Virus record (IMG/VR): IMGVR_UViG_3300020421_000044
Location: 1-43,164 of that record
Reading direction: 5' to 3' (one strand)
DNA: 43,164 nucleotides
DNA from: a virus
Below the pieces are notes generated by a model. The model had not been told where the DNA came from and searched no databases. It saw only the letters and a list, made by a program, of their open reading frames with translations. Positions 5,888 through 11,041 of this stretch are shown here, piece by piece (within the stretch, counting starts at the first letter, position 1; each line of letters opens with the position of its first letter). A program made the translations under genes and the position numbers.

Positions 5888-6489
5888 TGTATAATATCAT
5901 CCCCCTATTCCCAACACTAGTCTATCACACTAACATCAAAACAAATGTCAATGAGTTGATAGACTATTGTTATGAACAGAAAAGAAAGGATGATGTAGGA
6001 TCAACATACGAACAAAGATCAGGTGTTAACTCATATCAATCTAATTATCTACCAATCATAGAACCATTACAATCAGTAAGGGATAAGGTAGATGAAATAC
6101 TAAGTGAAGTATGTACTAGAGAAATATATCATGATGCTAATTGGATTAACATTAACCCAACAGGATCAAGGAATGTACAACATACACATCCTGGTTCAGA
6201 GTATTCAGCAGTATATTATCTGAAGAATGAAAGCAACACAGGTATTGTATTTGTAAACCCATATCAACATACTGCACATCACATCACCACATACACTAAT
6301 CAAAAGCTTGTAGAAGATACACGAGCATCACCACAATACAGGATAGAACCAACTCAAGGTGATCTATTATTATTCCCATCATACTTACCACATTGGGTAG
6401 AAGAAAACAAGGGAACAGAGGATAGAATTAGTATATCATGGAACATTAACATGATCACTGATAGTATGCAGAGAAAGATATTATTGTGA
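5887..6489 (+). CDS. Putative 2OG-Fe(II) oxygenase
   Basis: This 200-residue member is the same family as the genes at 2550 and 13327. It starts MYNIIPLFPTLVYHT, has the iron-site region QHTHPGSEYSAVYYL with His99 and His101, and ends with LFPSYLPHWVEENKGTEDRI, where His169 and Arg180 are the probable distal ligand and 2-oxoglutarate contact. It is distinct enough from the copy at 2550 not to be a recent duplicate. The start overlaps the upstream stop (TAATG). It is the last gene before the origin-like region. Substrate unknown. Confidence 0.8.
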   Translation: MYNIIPLFPTLVYHTNIKTNVNELIDYCYEQKRKDDVGSTYEQRSGVNSYQSNYLPIIEPLQSVRDKVDEILSEVCTREIYHDANWININPTGSRNVQHTHPGSEYSAVYYLKNESNTGIVFVNPYQHTAHHITTYTNQKLVEDTRASPQYRIEPTQGDLLLFPSYLPHWVEENKGTEDRISISWNINMITDSMQRKILL

Positions 6490-6906
6490 CACATATGTAC
6501 CACTCTCCGCACATTGGTGTAACAGGGTTTTCCACAGTTTTGACACAGGTTGTGGAAAACTTTTGTAATCATTAAAAAAATATAGGTAAGGTGCGGTCAC
6601 GAAGCTGTCTTAGGCTGCATCCTACCGAAAGTCAAGTACGGTTGTGCCAGTTGTTTTAGTGTCACAACAAACCTCAGAAACACTTGCAAAATACTCAGAG
6701 ATCCTTTATAATAACAGCATGGTTCTCCAAAAGACTCGGAAACACACTTTGTGACCTTTTGAGTTTTTTGGGAATCGCACTTTTCCACACCCTGTGGAAA
6801 ACTCAAAAAGTTAAAAAGTTTAATTTTTAAGTTTCTTATAAAAGTAAGAAAGTTAAAAAACTCATTTTTTAAGATTTTGAGGTTTTTTGAAAAATTTAAT
6901 TTTAAG
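6490..6906. other. Candidate replication origin with four cyanobacterial-type DnaA boxes
   Basis: This 417-base stretch has no convincing gene on either strand. It holds four exact copies of TTTTCCACA (as written at 6528-6536 and 6781-6789; inverted as TGTGGAAAA at 6551-6559 and 6793-6801), arranged as two facing pairs. TTTTCCACA is the DnaA-box form reported for cyanobacteria. Downstream, 6800-6906 is almost all A/T with repeated AAAGTT/TTTAA tracts, suitable as an unwinding region. A 11-base inverted repeat (TTTTGAGTTTT and AAAACTCAAAA) brackets the second box pair. Origin function is inferred from this layout. Confidence 0.55.
6684..6712 (+). promoter_or_regulatory. Sigma70-type promoter inside the origin-like region
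   Basis: TTGCAA (6684-6689), 17 bases, and TATAAT (6707-6712) make a good promoter reading toward the A/T-rich segment and the gene at 6907. Transcription through the A/T region could help open it or prime replication, as at T4 transcription-dependent origins. That role is inferred. Confidence 0.5.
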
Positions 6907-7143
6907 ATGTTTGTGAAAACGTACGAAAACCTTGATAGTTCAGCCATTAATAGGTTGAAAATTGATAAAGATGTAGTATTTGTTACATATCAGAGTAATA
7001 TTGACAAAGAATACGAATTTAACTGTGAAAACACAGTAGAATTCGATGAAAAAGTGTCAAATACTCTTAAGAACAAAGAATCTATTGGTAAACTACTTAA
7101 TACTAGTATTAAAGAAGGCAAACTCGTTGATATCACTAAATAA
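6907..7143 (+). CDS. KTSC-like small domain protein (tentative)
   Basis: The start is placed at ATG 6907. A TTG 30 bases upstream would add residues encoded by the A/T tract and is less likely. The 78-residue product has the pattern NLDSSAINRLKIDKDVVFVT, then YQSNIDKEYEF, and later ESIGKLLNTSIKEGKL. This resembles the small KTSC-type domain common in phages and plasmids, whose function is poorly known. It is the first gene after the origin-like region and is probably read from the promoter at 6684. Confidence 0.5.
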   Translation: MFVKTYENLDSSAINRLKIDKDVVFVTYQSNIDKEYEFNCENTVEFDEKVSNTLKNKESIGKLLNTSIKEGKLVDITK

Positions 7144-7176
7144 TTGCACTGTTTGAGGTAAATTACCGCAAAATCA

Positions 7177-7332
7177 ATGTCCAAACGTTATAAGAACGAA
7201 GGCAACAACAAGTACAATCAAATTAATGACGACTTTGAAGATTATGGTTACAACGTAAAGAATATTAGGAGATCACATAAGAAGAAGGTAGCAAAATTCA
7301 AACGAGAAGACAACTACTATGAGGACAGTTAA
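7177..7332 (+). CDS. Small basic hypothetical protein
   Basis: ATG 7177 to TAA 7330-7332 encodes 51 residues (MSKRYKNEGNNKYNQINDDF...) with a strongly basic middle (RRSHKKKVAKFKRE). The charge suggests nucleic-acid contact but there is no known motif. There is no box or -10 directly upstream, so it is probably cotranscribed with the gene at 6907. Confidence 0.5.
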   Translation: MSKRYKNEGNNKYNQINDDFEDYGYNVKNIRRSHKKKVAKFKREDNYYEDS

Positions 7333-7337
7333 ATAAG

Positions 7338-7393
7338 TGGCATAGCTATTGCCCCATTCCATCCTGTATGCTCTATATTAAGAGTGTACAGGA
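7338..7393 (+). promoter_or_regulatory. Boxed promoter with -10 inside an inverted repeat
   Basis: TGGCAT at 7338-7343 is 36 bases upstream of TATATT at 7374-7379, and no -35 is visible. TCCTGTA (7362-7368) and TACAGGA (7387-7393) are perfect inverted copies with an 18-base loop enclosing the -10. A small GGCA/TGCC pair lies just after the box. It serves the gene at 7401. Confidence 0.6.
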
Positions 7394-7400
7394 TTTTATT

Positions 7401-7676
7401 ATGCAAAACTTCAATGAATTCATCAACTACGTCTATGCATTTTATGGTGACGGCGGGATCTATGATCAAAAGCGCACTAAGGAACAAATTGCATTTGCCC
7501 TTTGTTCTTATCTTGACGATATCGATGCCCGTGATGATGACTATTACAGTTGGGGATATGGTGACAGTCTAGACCGTGAACGGGTGAGAGATGTTATGAA
7601 TGACATCTATGGTCCTGTGCCAGTTGTTGCCACTGAATCACATTTTAATGACTGCGGGGTGAAAATCCTCAACTAG
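7401..7676 (+). CDS. Acidic hypothetical protein
   Basis: The start is ATG 7401, because the earlier in-frame ATG at 7368 lies upstream of the probable transcription start. The 91-residue product is acidic and aromatic (MQNFNEFINYVYAFYGDGGI, DDIDARDDDYYSWGYGD). It is a single-gene cassette between two boxed promoters. No signal peptide or known motif is seen. Confidence 0.6.
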   Translation: MQNFNEFINYVYAFYGDGGIYDQKRTKEQIAFALCSYLDDIDARDDDYYSWGYGDSLDRERVRDVMNDIYGPVPVVATESHFNDCGVKILN

Positions 7677-7693
7677 CTGACCAGTTGGATTAG

Positions 7694-7736
7694 TGGCACA
7701 GTGGGTATACCAATTGGCACCCGCTGTGTCTATAAT
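7694..7736 (+). promoter_or_regulatory. Boxed promoter with 10-base-pair stem
   Basis: TGGCAC at 7694-7699 is 37 bases before TATAAT at 7731-7736. CACAGTGGGT (7697-7706) pairs with ACCCGCTGTG (7719-7728) as a 10-base-pair stem with one wobble. The right arm ends two bases before the -10. The leader AAGAACATACACAACACA follows. It drives the gene at 7766. Confidence 0.7.
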
Positions 7737-7765
7737 AAGAACATACACAACACAGAAACGATTTT

Positions 7766-7951
7766 ATGTACACAGTTCAATGCCCTGCTCTCGGTGAAGA
7801 GGAAATGACAAACGACCTCGACCGCGCAACCGATGTTTGCTACAGCATGGCAGAAGAGTCTGGATCATGGGCGGGTGTCCGTGATCTTATGGGAGATGTG
7901 ATCATTGAGTATGGTGACATTATGCAGGCAGTTGCCAACGGTGACCTGTAA
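7766..7951 (+). CDS. Small acidic hypothetical protein
   Basis: This 61-residue protein (MYTVQCPALGEEEMTNDLDR...) is acidic, with a helical second half (AGVRDLMGDVIIEYGDIMQA). The ATG follows the CA-rich leader without a Shine-Dalgarno. It is a single-gene cassette. Not recognised. Confidence 0.6.
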   Translation: MYTVQCPALGEEEMTNDLDRATDVCYSMAEESGSWAGVRDLMGDVIIEYGDIMQAVANGDL

Positions 7952-7964
7952 CCAGTTCACAAAC

Positions 7965-8006
7965 TGTCACCCATCCTGTTGAAAGGGTGGGCGGCTGCTC
8001 TATAAT
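7965..8006 (+). promoter_or_regulatory. Boxed promoter for the Api92-like gene
   Basis: TGTCAC at 7965-7970 is 36 bases before TATAAT at 8001-8006. CACCC (7968-7972) and GGGTG (7985-7989) can pair across a 12-base loop. The sequence after the -10 departs from the CA-rich leader seen elsewhere and runs into a structured leader. Confidence 0.65.
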
Positions 8007-8012
8007 ATAAAT

Positions 8013-8113
8013 GTGGGTCAGGTTAGATTCCTGATTAAACAGACGTGGGTCTAAAGATTCGTGAACTGCTTCTAATTTGGTGAAGAGAAAGCACGAAATT
8101 ACCACACGCCCAC
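8013..8113 (+). ncRNA. Structured 5' leader, possible cis-regulatory RNA
   Basis: The 100-base leader between the promoter and the gene at 8136 can fold as a three-way junction. The closing stem is GTGGG (8013-8017) with CCCAC (8109-8113). A second stem is TTAGA (8023-8027) with TCTAA (8050-8054). A third is TTCGTG (8058-8063) with CACGAA (8092-8097), topped by CTTC/GAAG. TCAGG/CCTGA (8018-8022, 8030-8034) is a competing hairpin that would allow switching. The Shine-Dalgarno lies just after the closing stem. No known riboswitch class was recognised. Confidence 0.4.
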
Positions 8114-8135
8114 TTATTCACACACAGGAGAACTT

Positions 8136-8588
8136 ATGCCAAATTGGTGTCACAATCGTGTTTCATTCTATTCAGAAAACGAAGAGCAAATAGAAAAGCT
8201 CTATAAGTTATTTGATGGTGAAAATGTATTTCAAAAGATCAAACCAGCTCCAGACTGGAAGAACACACCAAACGAAGCAGGTCAGCTGCCTGTTAAAAAA
8301 GAACATAAGAACCCAGATGGTAAGGTAGTCTGGACATCATATGATTTTCCTGATGGAAAGAATGATGACAGATGGTATTCATGGAATGTTGACAACTGGG
8401 GAACTAAATGGGATGTTGACCCATCATGTGACCATTTCGACGGCAATAGCTTTGAATGCGAATTTGAGACGGCATGGGCTCCAGCAGAGGGAATCTTCTA
8501 TGAGATAAGAGAGAAATTTCCTGATGTTGACATGACGTGGTTTTATGATGAACCAGGAATGATGGTTGCAGGATACCTAGGACAGTAG
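8136..8588 (+). CDS. Api92-like ferredoxin-fold protein
   Basis: This 150-residue protein opens with MPNWCHNRVSFYSENEEQIE, the MPNWCxNxVxF signature of the Api92/YubB-like family, whose domain has a ferredoxin-like fold. Family members are common on phages and plasmids and their function is not established. Later features are WYSWNVDNWGTKWD and a C-terminal FETAWAPAEG...WFYDEPG stretch also typical of the family. It has the clearest Shine-Dalgarno of the cassettes (AGGAG at 8126-8130, five bases before ATG) and a long structured leader, so its control differs from that of its neighbours. Confidence 0.75.
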   Translation: MPNWCHNRVSFYSENEEQIEKLYKLFDGENVFQKIKPAPDWKNTPNEAGQLPVKKEHKNPDGKVVWTSYDFPDGKNDDRWYSWNVDNWGTKWDVDPSCDHFDGNSFECEFETAWAPAEGIFYEIREKFPDVDMTWFYDEPGMMVAGYLGQ

Positions 8589-8594
8589 AGAAAC

Positions 8595-8636
8595 TGTCAC
8601 ATAGTGGGTTGCATGTGTGACCCACTAGATTATAAT
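8595..8636 (+). promoter_or_regulatory. Boxed promoter with perfect 8-base inverted repeat
   Basis: TGTCAC at 8595-8600 is 36 bases before TATAAT at 8631-8636. TAGTGGGT (8602-8609) and ACCCACTA (8620-8627) are perfect inverted copies with a 10-base loop that ends three bases before the -10. The leader AAGAATGTACACAACACA follows. It drives the gene at 8664. Confidence 0.7.
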
Positions 8637-8663
8637 AAGAATGTACACAACACATTCACTATT

Positions 8664-8840
8664 ATGTTTTTTAAGCACGTTCAACTTCACGAGTACGATT
8701 TAACAGACAAGGGCATCTCTCAAGCATGTTACGATGAAATGAAGCGTGACGGTTACATTCTACCAGAGGATGAGTTGAGAGTGCTTGCTGATTACAAGCG
8801 TGAACAGTTTAAAGACTATATGCGTCCACTGTTCGCGTAG
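8664..8840 (+). CDS. Small charged hypothetical protein
   Basis: The start is ATG 8664. The in-frame ATG at 8604 lies upstream of the -10 and cannot be used from this promoter. The 58-residue product (MFFKHVQLHEYDLTDKGISQ...) is helical and charged, ending FKDYMRPLFA. It is a single-gene cassette. Not recognised. Confidence 0.55.
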   Translation: MFFKHVQLHEYDLTDKGISQACYDEMKRDGYILPEDELRVLADYKREQFKDYMRPLFA

Positions 8841-8858
8841 CTGTGACAGTTTATAAAG

Positions 8859-8900
8859 TGGCACCCTATCGCTTCACAAGGGTGCTGCCTGCACTATAAT
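8859..8900 (+). promoter_or_regulatory. Boxed promoter with GGCACCCT/AGGGTGCT stem
   Basis: TGGCAC at 8859-8864 is 36 bases before TATAAT at 8895-8900. The box itself forms part of the left arm GGCACCCT, which pairs with AGGGTGCT near 8879-8886. The leader AAACACATACACAACACA follows. It drives the pair of genes at 8928 and 9098. Confidence 0.7.
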
Positions 8901-8927
8901 AAACACATACACAACACACACGGTATT

Positions 8928-9107
8928 ATGTCAACACTACATCATGAAAACTTACTTGAGACATGCTGGGATGAAGCATGGGAGAACTTCAGAGTAAGTA
9001 ACAAGTTAACCGAAGATGAATTGAACTGGTTAACTAACAACACTCTAGGCACATTGGACGCAATAGAGAAACAAGCACAAAGACTATTCGAGGGTCTATG
9101 TCAGTAG
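8928..9107 (+). CDS. Small acidic hypothetical protein
   Basis: ATG 8928 to TAG 9105-9107 encodes 59 residues (MSTLHHENLLETCWDEAWEN...), acidic and helical with several Trp. It follows the CA-rich leader without a Shine-Dalgarno and overlaps the next gene by 10 bases. No family is recognised. Confidence 0.55.
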   Translation: MSTLHHENLLETCWDEAWENFRVSNKLTEDELNWLTNNTLGTLDAIEKQAQRLFEGLCQ

Positions 9108-9331
9108 AAAAGTATTGGAACATATGCTCTTTTCTTAATGATGAAGAGGTGCATAAGGTCTGGGACATTATAGACAATGCTCTAGACCGTAAGGGGTGGG
9201 TAGGCACTGCTGATGATGCAGAATTGTCAATCCGTTTGTATGATCCTAATCTCAAACAAAACATTGACGCATCAACAGAGTATGACCCCGAACCATTTGA
9301 ACAGGATAACCCCTTCTTTCACGTCACCTAG
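9098..9331 (+). CDS. Acidic hypothetical protein
   Basis: This 77-residue, acidic protein (MSVEKYWNICSFLNDEEVHK...) overlaps the upstream gene by 10 bases and is probably coupled to it. A helical N-terminal half is followed by an Asp/Glu/Pro-rich tail (EYDPEPFEQDNPFFHV). Function unknown. Confidence 0.55.
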   Translation: MSVEKYWNICSFLNDEEVHKVWDIIDNALDRKGWVGTADDAELSIRLYDPNLKQNIDASTEYDPEPFEQDNPFFHVT

Positions 9332-9349
9332 CTGTGACACTTGACAAAC

Positions 9350-9391
9350 TGGCACGGGGTGGGTTGTATTGTCCCCCCGTTGCCCTATAAT
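9350..9391 (+). promoter_or_regulatory. Boxed promoter with GC-rich stem
   Basis: TGGCAC at 9350-9355 is 36 bases before TATAAT at 9386-9391. GGCACGGGG after the box pairs with CCCCGTTGCC next to the -10, with one bulge. A TTGACA at 9341 is too far upstream to serve as its -35. The leader AAACACATACACAACAAAGG follows. Confidence 0.65.
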
Positions 9392-9419
9392 AAACACATA
9401 CACAACAAAGGTCACACAC

Positions 9420-9731
9420 ATGCGCCAAATCGAAAGACAAATGAACTCAGCGATCAGAAACAAGACTGATTTCTGCAAGTCAAACACCATGGTAAGACAT
9501 GAGGACGGTTACGCCTTCGTTTATCTTCACGGGAACCACATTGGCACTGTTGCCGATGATGGGGCGTTGACCTTGTTTGATGGTGGGTGGAGATCCAACA
9601 CCACCAAATCACGCCTTAACGCTTTATGTGATGAGTTCGCCAGAGGTTGCGGCGTCTTCCAGAAAAACTGGGAGTGGTTCGTTTCAACTCGTGGAGGCAC
9701 CCAAGATTTCGACAGCGGGGTGACCGTATGA
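9420..9731 (+). CDS. Conserved-looking phage hypothetical protein
   Basis: The start is ATG 9420 after the CA-rich leader. The in-frame ATG at 9369 is upstream of the -10. The 103-residue product begins MRQIERQMNSAIRNKTDFCK. It has a beta-rich centre (VYLHGNHIGTVADDGALTLF, DGGWRSNTTKSRLNAL) and ends with VFQKNWEWFVSTRGG. The GGW-x-TNTTKSRLNA pattern looks familiar from many small phage proteins, but I know of no established function. It is coupled by ATGA to the gene at 9728. Confidence 0.6.
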   Translation: MRQIERQMNSAIRNKTDFCKSNTMVRHEDGYAFVYLHGNHIGTVADDGALTLFDGGWRSNTTKSRLNALCDEFARGCGVFQKNWEWFVSTRGGTQDFDSGVTV

Positions 9732-9874
9732 ATGAAAAGCAATTAATCAGACTTCGTGAGCAACTGCAAGAGGATCTGATCTGTTGGCGGGAGGGCAATG
9801 ACCTCCCAGACCATCAAGATGAGGTACTATGCGACATTGTACTAAATGCGTTCATCGATGCAGCAGGCGTGTAG
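9728..9874 (+). CDS. Small hypothetical protein
   Basis: ATGA coupling with the upstream gene sets the start at 9728. The product has 48 residues (MNEKQLIRLREQLQEDLICW...), a charged helix followed by an acidic segment. No motif is recognised. Confidence 0.5.
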   Translation: MNEKQLIRLREQLQEDLICWREGNDLPDHQDEVLCDIVLNAFIDAAGV

Positions 9875-9888
9875 ACCAGTTCACGTAG

Positions 9889-9930
9889 TGGCACACAAGC
9901 TCTGGCAACAGGCACGGGTGCCCCTATAAT
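9889..9930 (+). promoter_or_regulatory. Boxed promoter
   Basis: TGGCAC at 9889-9894 is 36 bases before TATAAT at 9925-9930. GGCAC in the box can pair with GTGCC at 9918-9922, or GGCAC at 9911-9915 can make a tight hairpin with the same GTGCC. The leader contains ACACACACAACACACC. It drives the genes at 9956 and 10258. Confidence 0.65.
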
Positions 9931-9955
9931 AAGAGAGTAACACACACAACACACC

Positions 9956-10261
9956 ATGAAAAGAATTGAAATCGCAATGGGTCGCAACATTCCAAACAGC
10001 GGCACAGTGACTGACCATATGATGAACGAATTCATCAAGTCAGATATCATGCCTCTGTTTGAATATGGAACGTTCATTGATGGCGAGGGGTTTTGGAAAG
10101 GTGAGTTTGAGAAGACTAAAATTTTCTACATTGAACTAGAAGACAGAGAGGTCCTTGACGCTATGCCTAAGTTTGAGGCAATCGCTGCAGCATACAAGCG
10201 AGCATTCAGACAGGAAGCAGTGATGATCTCAACCGTTGAAACTCACTATGCATTCACATGA
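9956..10261 (+). CDS. Hypothetical protein
   Basis: This is a 101-residue protein (MKRIEIAMGRNIPNSGTVTD...) with an alternating helix/strand pattern; IFYIELEDREVLDAMPKFEA may be a strand-helix unit. It is coupled by ATGA to the HicA-like gene that follows, so the two are made together. I looked for a HicB-like antitoxin signature because of that neighbour and did not find a convincing one. Function unknown. Confidence 0.6.
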   Translation: MKRIEIAMGRNIPNSGTVTDHMMNEFIKSDIMPLFEYGTFIDGEGFWKGEFEKTKIFYIELEDREVLDAMPKFEAIAAAYKRAFRQEAVMISTVETHYAFT

Positions 10262-10425
10262 CGACCAAACAACTCAGAAAACTTGCTAAGAAATACGGGT
10301 GGATCTTCACCCGTAGCGGCGGCAATCATTTAATATATCGCCGCGGCTCTGATCAATTGACCATCCCACTTGCCACCCGTGGATTTGTGGGGCACCAAAT
10401 CAAAAAGCAAATCACAAGAGCATGA
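10258..10425 (+). CDS. HicA-like small protein (possible mRNA interferase)
   Basis: ATG 10258 to TGA 10423-10425 encodes 55 residues. The pattern TTKQLRKLAKKYGWIFTRSG, then GNHLIYRRGSDQLTIPLATR, matches the HicA dsRBD-like fold: helix, GW, RSGGNH with the catalytic-type His, two strands with a TIP, then a C-terminal helix. HicA toxins cut mRNA and are paired with HicB. Here the upstream coupled gene (9956) is not HicB-like, and downstream comes a promoter. An orphan use in phage takeover or a novel partner is possible. The fold call is moderately secure; activity is inferred. Confidence 0.6.
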   Translation: MTTKQLRKLAKKYGWIFTRSGGNHLIYRRGSDQLTIPLATRGFVGHQIKKQITRA

Positions 10426-10482
10426 GCCACTATAACATGCCATACCTACCCGCTGCGGGTGAGTATAGACCAGATAGAGATC

Positions 10483-10525
10483 TGGCACAAGCTATGCAGG
10501 CAGTGCGCCTCTTTGCCTCTATAAT
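10483..10525 (+). promoter_or_regulatory. Boxed promoter
   Basis: TGGCAC at 10483-10488 is 37 bases before TATAAT at 10520-10525. GGCAC pairs with GTGCGCC near 10502-10508 with one bulge. A separate tight hairpin, ACCCG (10448-10452) with CGGGT (10456-10460), lies upstream just after the preceding stop. The leader is AGAACAACACACAGAAACG. Confidence 0.6.
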
Positions 10526-10549
10526 TAGAACAACACACAGAAACGAACA

Positions 10550-10771
10550 ATGCAAACCACTTGGGCAGTCCAACCAGCAGAATGGTTCAACTTTGACGAG
10601 AACGGCTGCGTATACTGCGCCGACATCGAAACAGCTTACAAGATCGCAGCGCAGCAGAAAGGCGACCAAATGATTTTCAGAATCAACAACAACACGACCC
10701 CTATTAAGTGGGTGCGAGTATACGAGGGAGAAGCTGCTGTGACAGTGCAGGAACTGTCCCACCTCAAGTAG
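10550..10771 (+). CDS. Hypothetical protein
   Basis: This 73-residue protein starts at the first ATG after the leader (MQTTWAVQPAEWFNFDENGC...). It has Trp-rich strand-like segments and a central helix (YCADIETAYKIAAQQKGDQM). A longer frame starting at 10422 covers the promoter and this gene in another frame and is not supported. The box of the next promoter lies in its 3' end. Not recognised. Confidence 0.6.
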   Translation: MQTTWAVQPAEWFNFDENGCVYCADIETAYKIAAQQKGDQMIFRINNNTTPIKWVRVYEGEAAVTVQELSHLK

Positions 10772-10796
10772 ACTTCGACCTGTCATCCCCTATAAT
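10755..10796 (+). promoter_or_regulatory. Boxed promoter giving a near-leaderless transcript
   Basis: TGTCCC at 10755-10760, inside the end of the upstream gene, is 36 bases before TATAAT at 10791-10796. GACAGT (10741-10746) and ACTGTC (10753-10758) form an inverted repeat around the box. The next ATG (10803) is only six bases after the -10, so the transcript should begin at or very near the start codon. Confidence 0.55.
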
Positions 10797-10802
10797 AAGG
10801 AC

Positions 10803-10973
10803 ATGAACAAAACAACCCCTCTCAAAGCATACTACAACGGCGCAGTCCTCATGAATGAGACAGCAGCAAAAGACCCCGTTGTCAGAGCAGCACTTGACGC
10901 AATGGCAAAGCGTAATTTCCAAACCCTTGAAGTTCCCACTGGTGGCACTTGGTACATAAGTGACAGGCACTAA
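10803..10973 (+). CDS. Small hypothetical protein, probably from a leaderless mRNA
   Basis: ATG 10803 to TAA 10971-10973 encodes 56 residues (MNKTTPLKAYYNGAVLMNET...), ending LEVPTGGTWYISDRH. The closeness of the -10 leaves no room for a ribosome binding site. An in-frame ATG at 10851 is a possible alternative start but would remove the strand-like first third. Function unknown. Confidence 0.5.
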   Translation: MNKTTPLKAYYNGAVLMNETAAKDPVVRAALDAMAKRNFQTLEVPTGGTWYISDRH

Positions 10974-10975
10974 AG

Positions 10976-11017
10976 TGGCACAGCATGACCCCACCCGTCA
11001 TGCTCACCCCTTATAAT
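10976..11017 (+). promoter_or_regulatory. Boxed promoter with perfect 8-base inverted repeat
   Basis: TGGCAC at 10976-10981 is 36 bases before TATAAT at 11012-11017. AGCATGAC (10982-10989) and GTCATGCT (10997-11004) are perfect inverted copies with a 7-base loop. The leader AAGAACATACACAACACA is the textbook version of this class. It drives the gene at 11042. Confidence 0.75.
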
Positions 11018-11041
11018 AAGAACATACACAACACACAGCAC

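Noticed and set aside
6527-6560. The inverted TTTTCCACA pair as a rho-independent terminator for the oxygenase gene
   Set aside because: The stem is A/T-rich with a 14-base loop and lacks a proper T-run. The same nine bases recur 240 bases downstream as a second pair, which fits DnaA boxes better.
6597-6947. Reverse-strand frame of 116 residues across the A/T-rich intergenic region
   Set aside because: It is Phe/Lys/Asn-rich low-complexity translation of A/T tracts, overlaps the DnaA boxes and the start of the 6907 gene, and every supported gene is on the + strand.
8013-8113. Leader as a glutamine (glnA-type) riboswitch
   Set aside because: The conserved glnA-type core expected from cyanophage examples is not visible. 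Only generic stem pairing is seen.
10422-10673. Forward frame of 83 residues beginning with an ATGA overlap at the HicA-like stop
   Set aside because: It runs through a complete boxed promoter and overlaps the better gene at 10550 in another frame. Its sequence is Ser/Thr/Arg-rich without protein-like order.
7694-10981. TGGCAC boxes read as -24 elements of sigma54 promoters
   Set aside because: TGGCAC resembles a sigma54 -24, but no TTGC-type -12 is found at the required distance, a TATAAT is present instead, and cyanobacteria are not known to have sigma54.
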